A stretch of DNA of 64,000 nucleotides. It comes from Phoronis australis. Its lineage: Eukaryota; Phoronida; Phoronidae. A model generated the notes under the pieces. It worked only from the letters and a program-made list of their open reading frames with translations. It searched no databases and was not told where the DNA came from. How positions within the stretch are numbered: position 1 is the stretch's first letter; every line of letters begins with the position of its first letter. Shown here one piece after another: positions 1-11,282 of this stretch. The DNA lies in NCBI GenBank assembly GCA_002633005.1, contig NMRA01000474.1, forward strand, positions 62,001-126,000, given 5' to 3'. Made by a program: the position numbers and the translations under genes.

Positions 1-3000
1 CCAAGTGAACGTTATGGAAGAGCACCATCATCGCATTCCCAGCGATACAACGGTGGTTCTCCTCACCGTCGTCATCGGAATGGTGTAACCCATCATAATG
101 AGGGTCATGGTTCAGACTTAAGTTATCGATCACAAGGTATGCCAATGGTCATTACTGTTTATTCACGGTCCTCATTAAGTTATGTGTCGATATTTGCAAG
201 CTTAAATTCTTCCTCGTTTCACTGTGGTCATTTTTGTTTCATGGACTGCCATGCATCAATCAACTTGAGTTTGAATGTCCACAAATTAAATAGTGATTAT
301 ATTTACCACAGTTCACTCATTATCTTTGTCTGGCATTTCATGTATATTCTATGCCATCAGGTGGCGCTAATAGGCGACTTAGCAATGGCTATTATGCCAA
401 TGGTAGCCCAGATGACAGTCTCCATGCACAAGATCTGGTAACCAGTGTGAAAGGTCAAGGTAAGGCATTCTTTTTAAGTACAGTACATTTTTTATGACAT
501 ACCTTTCTCTTTTGTTTGTTTACAAATGGGTTTGTTGTGGTTTCTTTAGTTATCTCTCTGCGTACTGCATTTGGTTGCTGAAACAGTGCTCAGCCACAGT
601 CTTGTCAAGGCGCTGATTGTATTTCATCTGTTGTAGGTCCCTTGGCCACGGACTCTATCCACCGCCAGTATGTTTCTGGTGCGGGTGACCATGGCAACTT
701 CCAGTCCCCAGTGCGCGACTTTACCGACAAGAATGGATCTGGTGCGGAACGCCTGCGCTCGGGTAATCTTTCGTTTCAGAGTGTGAAAAACACATGCTAA
801 GGGCATCCGGACCATTCCTAATATTTTGTTTTGTTTAAGTGTTGTTTAAGGGTGATGATGTCACGTGTTGTAGTTAATTTAGATTAGTCTCTATGATGCA
901 CAAGTGTGCCTTACTTAACTGATTCTGAAAGAACTGACCGCTTGTTTGTGCTTGAGGCCAGGCGCATTGAGCTGACTATCCGACTCGTCATTTTATGCAA
1001 GTAGCATGGTCTCGACCACGAATACACTGCTTGGCCTTCGCAAAGTTAGGAAATAAGTTCTTGTCTGAGTGTCGGACATGCCGAGACCAGTTTTGTGATA
1101 AGAAGTGGCCAAAGGCAGAAATTTTTTGAGATAGGGTGGTGCATAGGTTCAACCGTATCAAGTGACCCTTTCTTTGCTGTAGGTCCCGCCAGTCAGCCAT
1201 CGTGGTCCATTCGCTCATCCCCTCACACCACTCTGCAGTCCAGTCCAGGCCGTCTGACCACTGGTCATCCAGAGCAGGACTCTCTGGTCGACTTGCCACT
1301 GGACGCCTCCAAGTACCACATCATGGACCCTCCTCAGACCATAGGTGGTGCTTCTTGCCCAGTTTGTACTGTTAGAACTACTGTGGTGGAACTTTGAGTC
1401 AGCGGAAATTGTAGAACTTAACTTATGTCACTCATCCAAGCTGAAATTGAGAGAGATCTGTCTAAAATGCTGTGTGATTTCATTTTTGGCTTTAAAAAAT
1501 TAACCGCGTACACGCTTGAAAGTGCTTAGGATATCCTAAAAATATTTTTTCAAGTTGGAAATATTTAAAAATGGATGCATTGTCTGAATCTGTCTTTACA
1601 TTCGTCTATTGCGACTACGCGGTGTGATTTAACAGGGCTCCATAATGTTTCTAGACATAACTGTATCTTGTTATCAACAGTCTGTCAATCAAGAACACGG
1701 ACCTCATAAGGCTTCCTTACTGTAATGTCAGCTGTTTTCTGCTTAGTCACAACTGTAAAGTGGGCAATAGTCACTAACAGGGGTCCCTAATCTTGAGAAC
1801 CAGTTTGATGCCCACTGTTCAGTGGCAGCAACTGGTTATCAAAATGTGGAGGCGCCTGTGAGTCACTATTGCCGTAAACTGGGCCACCAAATTTCGGTCC
1901 ACTGGCATCTTTAAATGTAAACTGTGGAAGAAGTGGTTTAAAGTCCTGTTTACACAATTCGCTTAGTGTTTTTGATACATCATGCAATCCACTTGCACCA
2001 CCATATCACTAGGTCTTGTATCAAAAACAACATGTTTGTGATTGGCCAGCGATCTCTTGAGACGATTGACTGTGACAGTAAAGTGGCCCATGGTCTATCT
2101 CAAATGGAAAATCATTTGCCACTTTTGGGTTTGAAAAAATCGTCTCGGAATGTCTGTCCAGGCAGTCGTCAGTGGTTTCTGAAATAACATCATTACGCTG
2201 AACATGTGATGCTTTGTTCGTAACCTGTCGGCTCTGTTTACAGATCGTTCGCCAGTCAAGGTCAACACAGATCACCGCATGTTGTACGCTGTCGGTCGCA
2301 TCGACGACTATGAGTTGCTGTGTAAACAGGTCAATGAGGCGTTGGTTGTCGTCAAGGGAACGGCTGCCCGTATTGGCAACAGACTTGAAGCATTCCAGTC
2401 AATCTCTGTGACAGAGGTAAATTGAATAGATGAGTCTTCAAACTTGATGCATTGGTTTTAACTCGATGCAAGTAAGTCAAACTCATCACGGCTAAACATG
2501 TGGCTGTGACGAGTTGAAACGGGTTTTTGAGAACACTGTTTTAAACCAGACAATTCAGATGACAAATGCTTCAAGCAGATGACCAGATTTTTGCTTTTGT
2601 GTTACATTTGTAGTTCTGCGAGAAAATGTTTTGTTTTTTGAAAACTATTCTTCGCATGTACTTGGTGTATGTTTGCCGGGTCAGAGGGTAAGGTCGTATT
2701 TGCTTACAGTTACTTTAATTTGCTTTTATTGTCACCCCTTGTTACGTGTTGCTGTATGTGTGTCGGGTTATTCAAAGTGCTCCTTTTCCAGTCATCGGTG
2801 TTAAACAAGTTTTTGAAAGGTCACAACTTTTCTTTGGTGAGGATGGGTGGGTTTTGTGGGTGTGCGAGCAAAGGTCACTAGTCTATGTATTGGGGATTGT
2901 CGTATAGCTGGGTGTGGGCGTTTGAATTCGAAGTGAGTGTTGAGCCGAAGGTGGACGTTAACTCAGACATCCCGTTACCTAACGCACATTTTTTCTTTTC

Positions 3001-6000
3001 CCTGTCTTTAGAAAACCAAGGTAGTATATCTTAAATTCACTTGCCTAGTTGCATGACATCATGAGGTCACCACAGCATTCACTTTGCACCCGCTTTTAGT
3101 TGTTGATGTTTTGTTTATTCTCTGTTGCCGTGGCGTTACCAGTGTTATGTGAATGAAAATGTCATTTAGTGCATGAATGTCGTTTAGTGCATGAATGCTA
3201 TCGCCTGTGCTTTTGGAATTGTGAGTTGAGCTTGATGTCAGTGATTTCTGTGGATACATTTCACTTAAGGTTCAAGTTTTGCTTCTCAGTCGATGCTCAT
3301 TTCTCATTGTCTTGGCGGCTCTATCATGTTGACTTACAACTTCATTCGACTGGAGTGTGTATTTTAATCTTCTAAGCTAAAGGGATTCTAGTGGAGGCAG
3401 TGTGGCCTAGTAGGACAAGTGTTCTCTTCCTTTCCTCGAGGCCGTGGGATTGAGTCCCACTGGAGCACACTGCTAGACCCTTGAGTCAGGTGTCTAGCTC
3501 TTCAGCTCGGTTTTAACTTTACTTAATACAGCATAAAAATGGTTCCAGGTGGTGAGTGCAGTGGACCTGCACACATCTGGTACAACATGTACCAGACCAC
3601 CTGCAATTATTTTTTTTGTTTTTATGAAGGAGTTCTCGCATGTGGACTTCCGTCAATACCGTTATCTTTATATGTCTTAAAGTGGCATGTTGGTAGAAAT
3701 AACATGCAAAAATTGGTCTCCGCTGATACATGTATTTTATTCAACCTGATTTGACACCAAAATTTGCTCCACCTACATTAGGCAGTTCTTGTATTCTCAC
3801 ACCTCCCTCTATGACTACCAGGTATGTGGTATTCACCCACAATGCTGTGCATCACTAGGGCTCTTGTCTTACTTTTACCATGAACAACGGTTCTCCAACT
3901 GCCATTCTAATACGAATGCAGTTTCAGTATTGGAATCCTGACATAAAAAATTAAGCTGTGTCCTTATTTGTTGTCCGACACTGCTTAAATAAGATCTGTC
4001 TAGGTCTTTCACTGTGTCGTGTTTAGGTGATGGTACAAGTCAAACCAACTAGTATAGCGGTGTGATTTTCTTCCTGGCTGACACTTTTGAGACTGTTTTA
4101 AGTCCACGCCCCTCATGTCAGTCAATGCTGTTGACACACAGTAGTGCCTTTTCATTGCCCAGAATAGATGCTTGAATTTTTACCTAGTAGTCGCCTCGCG
4201 CAATATCGCGTATATCATTAAGGCACGCCCCTGTGACAAAAAACGTTACAGACTTTTGTAGGGTTTTCCTGCCTATTCAGATACCTGACACATCATTTAC
4301 TGTTTAAGCCGTGAACCAGAGTCACTTATTTTCTTTTTTATATCTTGTGTTCGTTGTCTTCCAGTATTGCATGTGTCTTGTATGCATTGACATTGTTGCN
4401 CAAGGTAGTATATCTTAAATTCACTTGCCTAGTTGCATGACATCATGAGGTCACCACAGCATTCACTTTGCACCCGCTTTTAGTTGTTGATGTTTTGTTT
4501 ATTCTCTGTTGCCGTGGCGTTACCAGTGTTATGTGAATGAAAATGTCGTTTAGTGCATGAATGCTATCGCCTGTGCTTTCGGAATTGTGAGTTGAGCTTT
4601 ATGTCAGTGATTTCTGTGGACACATTTCACTTAAGGTTCAAGTTTTGCTTCTCAGCCGATGCTCGTTTCTCATTGTCTTGGCAGCTCTGTCATGTTGACT
4701 TACGTAAGAGCACAACTCCATTCGACTGGAGTGTGTATTTTAATCTTCTAAGCTAAAGAGGCTCTAGTGGAGGCAGTGTGGCCTAGTGGGATAAGTGTTC
4801 TCTTCCTTTACTCGAGGCCGTGGGTTCGAGTCCCACTGGGCCACACTACAAGACCCTTGAGTCAGGTGTCTAGCTCTTCAGCTCGGTTTTAACTTTACTT
4901 AATACAGCATAAAAATGGTTCCAGGTGGTGAGTGCAGTGGACCTGCACACATCTGGTACAACATGTACCTGACCACCTGCAATTATTTTTTTTATTTTTA
5001 TGAAGGAGTTCTCGCATGTGGACTTCCGTCAATAACGTTATCTTTGTATGTCTTAAAGTGGCATGTTGGTAGAAATGACATGTGAAAATTGGTCTCCTCT
5101 GATACATGTATTTTATTCAACCTGATTTGACACCAAAATTCGCTCCACCTACATTAGGCAGTTCTTGTATTCTCACACCTCCCTCTCCGACTACCGGGTA
5201 TGTGGTATTCACCCACAATGCTGTGCATCACTAGGGCTCTTGTCTTACTGTTACCATGAACAACGGTTCTCCAACTGCCATTCTAATACGAATGCAGTTT
5301 CAGTATTGGAATCCTGACATAAAAAATTAAGCTGTGTCCTTATTTGTTGTACGACACTGCTTAAATAAGATCTGTCTATGTCTTTTACTGTGTCGTGTTT
5401 AGGTGATGGTACAAGTTAAACCAACTAGAATAGCGGTGTGATGTTCTGCCTGGCTGACACTTTTGAGACTGTTTTAAGTCCACGCCCATCATGTCAGTCA
5501 ATGCGGTTGACACATAGTAGTGCCTTTTCGTTGCCCAGAATAGATGCTTGAATTTTTACCTAGTAGTCGCCTCGCGCAATATCGCGTATATCATTAAGGC
5601 ACGCCCCTGTGACAAAAAACGTTACAGACTTTTGTAGGGTTTTCCTGCCTATACAGATACCTGACACATCATTTACTGTTTAAGCCGTGAACCAGAGTCA
5701 CTTATTTTCTATTTTATATCTTGTGTTCGTTGTCTTCCAGTATTGCATGTGTCNTCGTTCCTTTAGTCTTGCATAGAATGTTCGGGTTGTGATGTCCGTT
5801 ATTTTAAATCAACTCTGTGTGTCTTGCTAGTTAACTCAAGTCTAGTATTCTGTGGTAGTTGGTTGTGAGATGGTTTGTGACATTAGGTTGCACTTTGTCA
5901 TGGTAATTAGTTTGGGTTTGTGATTGATAGTGCGGCCACATTGCATGGGCATCGTTTTTGTCAAGTTCTGCTCATTCGAGTTTATAATTTGTTGAGCAAA

Positions 6001-9000
6001 AATCTGTTAACCTAAGCCTGAGAGCTGCCAGTGAGTTCAAAGACAACATTCAATTGTGTGAGATGTTCACAATGTTGTATTTTTGGCCAAATTACCATTT
6101 CACATATTGTATTTTGTAAATTTCACATATTGTATTTGTATATAAGTCCATCCATTCAACCTTGTGGTAAATCAGTCCATCGTCAAGGAAATAAAAATCA
6201 CCGTGGCAACTAATCAACTGAAAAAATTGTGTATTTACTGCTGCTACTGGTGTTTGGCTGTTTCCAGTTGCTCTCAATTAGTTGTGGCCCTTCTGTGGGT
6301 TTTGTATTTTTTACGATGTTAGACTGATTATCATATTTGAAACGTTAGGCATGGTTTGTATGTAAATACAATATCTGAGCTGAGTTGATGTATGTGGTAC
6401 ATTTAATGACTTCTTCTCACAAGTGTTAAATAAACATAGCCTGGCAAGCATTTTGTCTGCAATTTTCCACTAATGGGTCCCTCTACTCTACTCTCTCCAA
6501 GAGATGTCACCGGTTGCATTACTGTTAACCTGAGTCCAGCACTGATAATCATATCGCATTATTGTTATGGGTATGGTAACACACTCCTTTTGGTTGGTGT
6601 TTCTGATTCTTTGTAAGTGACAAATCTATTCTGACCAGTAAATAGTTTAAGATTTAAAATACTTCAAAAAATGCTCCACAATATGCTCCGGCATATGGCA
6701 TTGAATGTTAAATCTTTTAATAATAGTAATTGTTCTGGTAACAAATTTGTAACAATTATAGTTGTCATAGCAACAATGACTTTGGAGGAGAAGAATTGTG
6801 CACTAATGTTTGTTGTCATGATTATAATGCTGATTGTATTGTTGTAAAAATTACAAACCTTTAACTAAATGTTTGTATATTTGTAGAGCTTAGAGTACAG
6901 TACACTGCGTGAACTGTCCACATCGTCTGGCCAGCTGGACCGAGTGTTGAAGGCGTGTCAGCGACTGGTGCGTATGTTCTGGACTAGCCAGCTCAACCTG
7001 GACGCCAACTCAATGCTCAGCTCATCACAGAGAGAGGTGAGTCCGGGCTGATTTCGTGACACGGGTTCTTACTCGTTACAGAAATCCTGCGATTTGACAA
7101 AAAAGAGTTTCCATGCTTGGGAGGTAATATGATTTAATAAGTTATTATCAGCAGAAATTACTATGGTCTGTTTTTTGGTGAAAAAATAAGTCACGGCAAA
7201 TGAAAGTTATTCAAAAAAATGTGACAAATGAAAACTGAATGTGCTGAACCCTTGTGACAGTCACTTCGATCTGTCATCCAAGTAATTTGGGCAGAGCCTA
7301 ATGTAAAGAGTTGTGAAGCTTTTTGATTGGGCATTACGTGTTTGTGGCTAGGATTCTGGCAATAATCGTATGTAATGTCCCCACATTTTGAGAACCAGTT
7401 TTCTCCACTGAATAACATGCATCAAACTGGTTCTAAAATGTTACCTCCGACTACTGCCAAGATTCTTGCGTGTTCGCCACTCATGCGACGAAACAGTAGT
7501 AAAAATACGTATCCTGCATTCATTGTAACTGATAAATGATCTGAGTATTGACCGTCACTCTCTAACTCCTCCCATATTTAGCCATGCCCATTGGTGGTAT
7601 GAGAACAGGGTAAAATTCTCCAGTTAGGGACAGTGCAGAAAAGATTGCTCAAGGTCTGAGCTTGTATCAAATTTTAGAAATATGCAACATTGGTCATTCC
7701 GAATTAAAGAATTGCAATCAAAGGACTATTCACCGCAGTGCTACACACCAGATTTACATATAAAATATTGCCTAGATGGCTACTCTTGGTGATTTTATGA
7801 ACTGCCAAGTGTTATTTTTAGGCTCTGCTATTACAAAACACAGTGTTCAATATTTGAGTATGATGATAAATGTTAAAACTGGCCACTTCCCGATCTTCAG
7901 ACTCAAGAAATTCAATTTAATTTCAGCTTGAATTTCGCTGGCCTAAGTTTTGTGGACTTTCCCAAACTGGAGAATTGTTAACGTATTCCCCACAAGGACT
8001 TGGACCTACTGATTTGCATTCTTATTTTGAAATGTAAATTGATGTTTGTTTGTTTGTGTCTTGTGTTTGTGTCATGTGTTTGTGTCATATTCCATTCTCC
8101 AGGCTTTCCATGAGCAAGAGATAATGGATCTCAAGGAGAAGTTAGTGTCCCTGGAGAATAAATATGACAAGTTGACCAAGCAGTACAGGGTGAGTCACAC
8201 GCTACACAGGCAAAGGGAACGTTTTTTTCCAATATGGCTCCTGTGCAGCCATCTTTGATTTTGAGCAAGAACGTTTTGACAATGTAGTCAAACAGTGTTA
8301 CTATAGATCCTTGTGGGGTCTTTATGAATAACTGTTGTAACTGCACTTTTGCACTTGGCTTGGGAATTTTGGAATTGAACTTTAGAAGCATGCTAATGTT
8401 ATATACAAGCTTCATTGCTGCTGGTGATCATTTTGAACAGGATTTTTTGCAAATGTTTGGTACACGGGTGGCCTGACATTGCTAAGCACTGTTTTCTGTG
8501 AGCATCAACACATTCATGTGATATTCACACCACATTCACTGTCTTTCTCGCACTCAACTGAAAACCAAACTTGGAGAGACAAAAAATAATTGGTGCAAAG
8601 CTCACACTATGCCATCAAACATAAAGTCGGAGTTTTGGCCTCACAGTTCAAACCACTGTTGCACTGTCCTCCCTGGATATTAACAACAAACCTCTCTGTT
8701 ACACGATTCTTGCTGACAGTTGCCTTAGATTACAGGAAAGGTTATTTCCAAAATGGCCACTAGCAGCCATGTTAGTTACTGACTAGTTTTCAAAAGAAAT
8801 GAAAATTCTGATAGCCAATATACTGTAAAGCTTGCACTGTTGCGTAAGTCAGTTTGGTTGTTCTAGTTCATGAACTTAACTGTTCAGGTAACTCAGTTTT
8901 TGCCTTACTGGGTGATTGAATGTGACTATTATAACATCGAGTCAGTTTTTTACCACGAGAAGTGCCCAGTTTGCTTAATATGCGTTGAAAACATAACCTC

Positions 9001-11282
9001 AGAGGTTCATTCTTCCAACCCATTCCTATCGTTGGTGAAGTCTCAGATTCAGCTGTATTCTTGATGCATTTTAGCACGTGAATGAAAATTAATGTTTGCA
9101 TCACACCAGAGTATGCAAGTGTTTTTGTCCACACACCAATGGTTTGCTTATACTGTAAAATCTCGCCAATTTCGGATAAAATTAATTGCCATAATTGCTG
9201 TTTGTCATTTTTCAAAGTGTTCTTACACTGTGTTGATTGTGCACAATATAGAAATATTTTCTGTCATGGTAGATACGGAACAGAACTTGAACATCCTAAA
9301 ATATAAATTTGACACTACTCATCTTTTATAAAAAATTGAGAAAATTAAATTACACTCATCTGCAATTCTGCGTCATAAGTTGGTAAGATTACCAATAATG
9401 ACTCCACTGTCTCTTGGACATTAATGACTCCACTGTCACTTGGACATAATGACTCNCTGATAGCCAATATACTGTAAAGCTTGCACTGTTGCGTAAGTCA
9501 GTTTGGTTGTTCTAGTTCATGAACTTAACTGTTCAGGTAACTCAGTTTTTGCCTTACTGGGTGATTGAATGTGACTATTATAACATCGAGTCAGTTTTTT
9601 ACCACGAGAAGTGCCCAGTTTGCTTAATATGCGTTGAAAACATAACCTCAGAGGTTCATTCTTCCAACCCATTTCTATCGTTGGTGAAGTCTCAGATTCA
9701 GCTGTATTCTTGATGCATTTTTGCACGTGAATGAAATGTTTGCATCACACCAGAGTATGCAAGTGTTTTTGTCCACACACCAATGGTTTGCTTATACTGT
9801 AAAATCTCGCCAATTTCGGATAAAATTAATTGCCATAATTGCTGTTTTGTCATTTTTCAAAGTGTTCTTACACTGTGTTGATTGTGCACAATATAGAAAT
9901 ATTTTCTGTCATGGTAGATACGGAACAGAACTTGAACATCCTGAAATATAAATTTGACACCACTCATCTTTTATAAAAAATTGAGAAAATTAAATTACAC
10001 TCATCTGCAATTCTGCGTCATAAGTTGGTGAGATTACCAATAATGACTCCACTGTCTCTTGGACATTAATGACTCCACTGTCACTTGGACATAATGACTC
10101 CACTGTCACTTGGCCATTAATGACTCCACTGTCACTTGGCCATTAATGACTCCACTGTCACTGGGACATTAATGACTCCACTGTCACTGGGACATTAGTG
10201 ACTCCACTGTCACTTGGACATTAATGACTCCACTGTCACTTGGACATTCTAACGTTGCCTTGTCCGCTTTTTATCTTAGGTTAGTCACAAGAAGTGTGAA
10301 CACCTGCAGGATCACATTACTCGTGAATGTAAGTATTGAATATTGTTGAGTGTGATATAGTGTGTTGGATATTGTTGAGTGTGATATAGTGTGTTGGATA
10401 TTGTTGAGTGTGATGTAGTGTGTTGGATATTGTTGAGTGTGATGTAGTGTGTTGGATATTGTTGAGTGTGATGTGGCGTGTTAGATATTGTTGAGTGTGA
10501 TGTGGCGTGTTAGATATTGTTGAGTGTAATGTGGCGTGTTAGATATTGTTGAGTGTGATGTGGCCAAGTTTTCTAATGAAAAACTTCAGATAATACCGTA
10601 CAGCATACATGAATATGTAAATCGTGAACTCACAGGAAAATCTAGGTCACGCTCTCAAAGCCATGTCAACATACTGTCTTAACTGTTGTATTTCTTTTAG
10701 TAATTTTTGCAAACATATGTAATTCTGGTCTGCACGCCACCTGTTAGTCACGTGACATAATGGGCATAAGTGTGAAAAAATTTCTACACCGGACAGCATT
10801 CGAACTCAGAACCTTCTGCTACGTGTAACTGTGCAAACACTCTAGTCCGCTGTTCCACCTCGACAACTGGTCGAAAACAGAAATATGATCCTGCCCATAA
10901 ACTCGTGAGTGTGTACAGTATGTGAGTCTTGAACTGACATGGAAATATAGATGGCAGACATTTTCAAGCCTCTTCTGCACGCCATCTATTGGCCGCATCA
11001 TGTGACATGATGAACAGTCTGAAAAACTTTCATCTTTTCAGACTTATGTTCATGTTCATTAGGTGATGTGATGTGGCCAATAGATGGCGTGCATAGCAGA
11101 CTTAAAGATGTTTGCTAAAATAGCACAGCATAGACGAATGTTTCTGCATGATATATCAATCAATATATTTTTGGGTTTCAGTGTCAAAGACAGAAAACAC
11201 ACTGCGTAAGGCACGGGCAAACTTTGAGGAACACTATTTGTCACGGACTCCTTCGAGTGCATCTGGCTCGCAAACCGGGTGA
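1..11282 (+). CDS. CDK5RAP2/myomegalin/centrosomin-family centrosomal protein, C-terminal 360 aa (5' part outside window)
   Basis: Nine exons join with continuous phase: 1-136, 361-459, 637-762, 1183-1344, 2244-2416, 6887-7036, 8103-8189, 10280-10328, 11182-11282 (TGA at 11280). All have AG/GT borders. The first four encode a polar, Ser/Gly/His/Arg-rich low-complexity stretch. Exon 5 has a VGRIDDYELLCKQVNEAL segment like the repeated 'G..DDY..L..Q' segments I recall from CDK5RAP2/myomegalin. Exons 6-7 are coiled coil (LEYSTLRELSTSSGQLDRVL; FHEQEIMDLKEKLVSLENKY). The last two end with HITRELSKTENTLRKARANF, resembling the C-terminal CM2 motif of the family, which in known members supports binding to pericentrin, calmodulin and the Golgi. 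The inferred role is organising gamma-tubulin microtubule nucleation at centrosome or Golgi. The N-terminal CM1 motif would lie upstream. Family assignment is from memory of motifs; other long centrosomal coiled-coil proteins are less likely. Vertebrates have two paralogs and I cannot assign this gene to one. Confidence 0.75.
1755..1890. repeat. Palindromic GAGAACCAGTT element, copy 1
   Basis: In a centrosomin intron. GAGAACCAGTT on the left is mirrored by AACTGGTTATCAAAAT on the right around a CAGTGG centre. The outer part TAGTCACTAACAGGGGTCCC is shared with the copy near 45200 in reverse orientation, and the right side carries GTCACTATTGCC. It belongs to the dispersed family described in the findings. 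Confidence 0.6.
3391..3625 (+). repeat. tRNA-derived SINE, copy 1
   Basis: The head has an RNA polymerase III A box (TGGCCTAGTAGGACAAG, about 3403) and a B box (GGGATTGAGTCCCAC, about 3446). The body includes CACATCTGGTACAACATGTA and the copy ends in a T-rich tail after CTGCAATTATT. Head and tail match the copy at 58366-58603. The B box is slightly degraded (GGATTGAGTCC instead of GGTTCGAGTCC). Confidence 0.8.
4768..5000 (+). repeat. tRNA-derived SINE, copy 1 on the second allelic block
   Basis: Counterpart of the SINE at 3391 inside duplicated block B. It keeps better promoter boxes: TGGCCTAGTGGGATAAG as A box and GGTTCGAGTCCC as B box. It is probably the other allele of the same insertion. 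Confidence 0.75.
7345..7475. repeat. Palindromic GAGAACCAGTT element, copy 2
   Basis: Left arm ATTTTGAGAACCAGTTTT and right arm AAACTGGTTCTAAAAT enclose CCACTGAATAA. Outer parts are also symmetric: GATTCTGGCAATAATC on the left and GACTACTGCCAAGATTC on the right. It lies in the intron after exon 6 of the centrosomin-family gene. Confidence 0.7.
7606..7992. mobile_element. Possible MITE with terminal inverted repeats (about 390 bp)
   Basis: AAAATTCTCCAGTTAGGGAC near 7612 is inverted at CCCAAACTGGAGAATTGTT near 7963. A related phrase, AAAATTCTCCAATTTGGGAC, occurs near 47880 in a GOLGA1 intron, so the end sequence is dispersed. No open frame is seen inside. Target duplication is not clear. Confidence 0.5.
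8808..10100. repeat. Near-identical adjacent blocks of about 0.65 kb joined by a single N at 9456 (probable unmerged alleles)
   Basis: Block A 8808-9455 and block B 9457-10100 both start CTGATAGCCAATATACTG and run to GACATAATGACTC. Differences are few: for example a 7-base indel near 9087 and single substitutions. The junction falls inside the downstream minisatellite, a typical place for misassembly. Confidence 0.85.
10038..10250 (+). repeat. Minisatellite, about 26-bp unit, roughly 8 copies
   Basis: Unit ATTAATGACTCCACTGTCACTTGGAC with variants (TTGGCC, CTGGGAC). It ends about 30 bases before the acceptor of the exon at 10280. A truncated copy of the same array ends the first allelic block at 9396-9455. 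Confidence 0.9.
10333..10562 (+). repeat. Minisatellite, about 30-bp unit, roughly 8 copies
   Basis: Unit around ATTGTTGAGTGTGATGTAGTG with TTGGAT or TTAGAT joining units. The array starts within a few bases of the donor site of the 49-nt exon ending at 10328, so that exon is flanked closely by two different minisatellites. Confidence 0.9.
10780..10995 (-). repeat. Possible tRNA-derived SINE
   Basis: Read on the minus strand, GTCGAGGTGGAACAGCGG resembles an A box and TGAGTTCGAATGC a B box, spaced about as in a tRNA gene. The sequence then runs on into non-tRNA sequence. I do not see a foldable intact tRNA, so a SINE or tRNA pseudogene is the better reading. Confidence 0.45.
10968..11104. repeat. 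Inverted repeat pair around an unrelated spacer
   Basis: TGCACGCCATCTATTGGCC near 10976 and GGCCAATAGATGGCGTGCA near 11077 are exact reverse complements. A diverged copy, TGCACGCCACCTGTTAGTC, lies near 10731. These look like ends of a small mobile element or of two opposed copies. Confidence 0.6.

Larger units (their letters stand above)
3017..5753. repeat. Near-identical adjacent blocks of about 1.36 kb joined by a single N (probable unmerged alleles)
   Basis: Block A 3017-4377 and block B 4401-5753 match along their length, with scattered substitutions and a small insertion near 4703 in block B. Block B is bounded by single N characters at 4400 and 5754, and only about 22 bases separate the end of block A from the first N. 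Both lie in one intron of the centrosomin-family gene. The divergence is what heterozygous alleles would show. Confidence 0.85.

Noticed and set aside
851-925. Possible C/D box snoRNA in a centrosomin-family intron (GTGATGAT and later CTGA)
   Set aside because: No terminal stem brings the two boxes together and no clear internal box pair is seen.
4553-5107. Paired open frames repeated at 3169-3731 and 4553-5107 that could suggest a duplicated small gene
   Set aside because: The repetition comes from the allelic duplication of intron sequence; frames run on both strands through a SINE and show no protein features.
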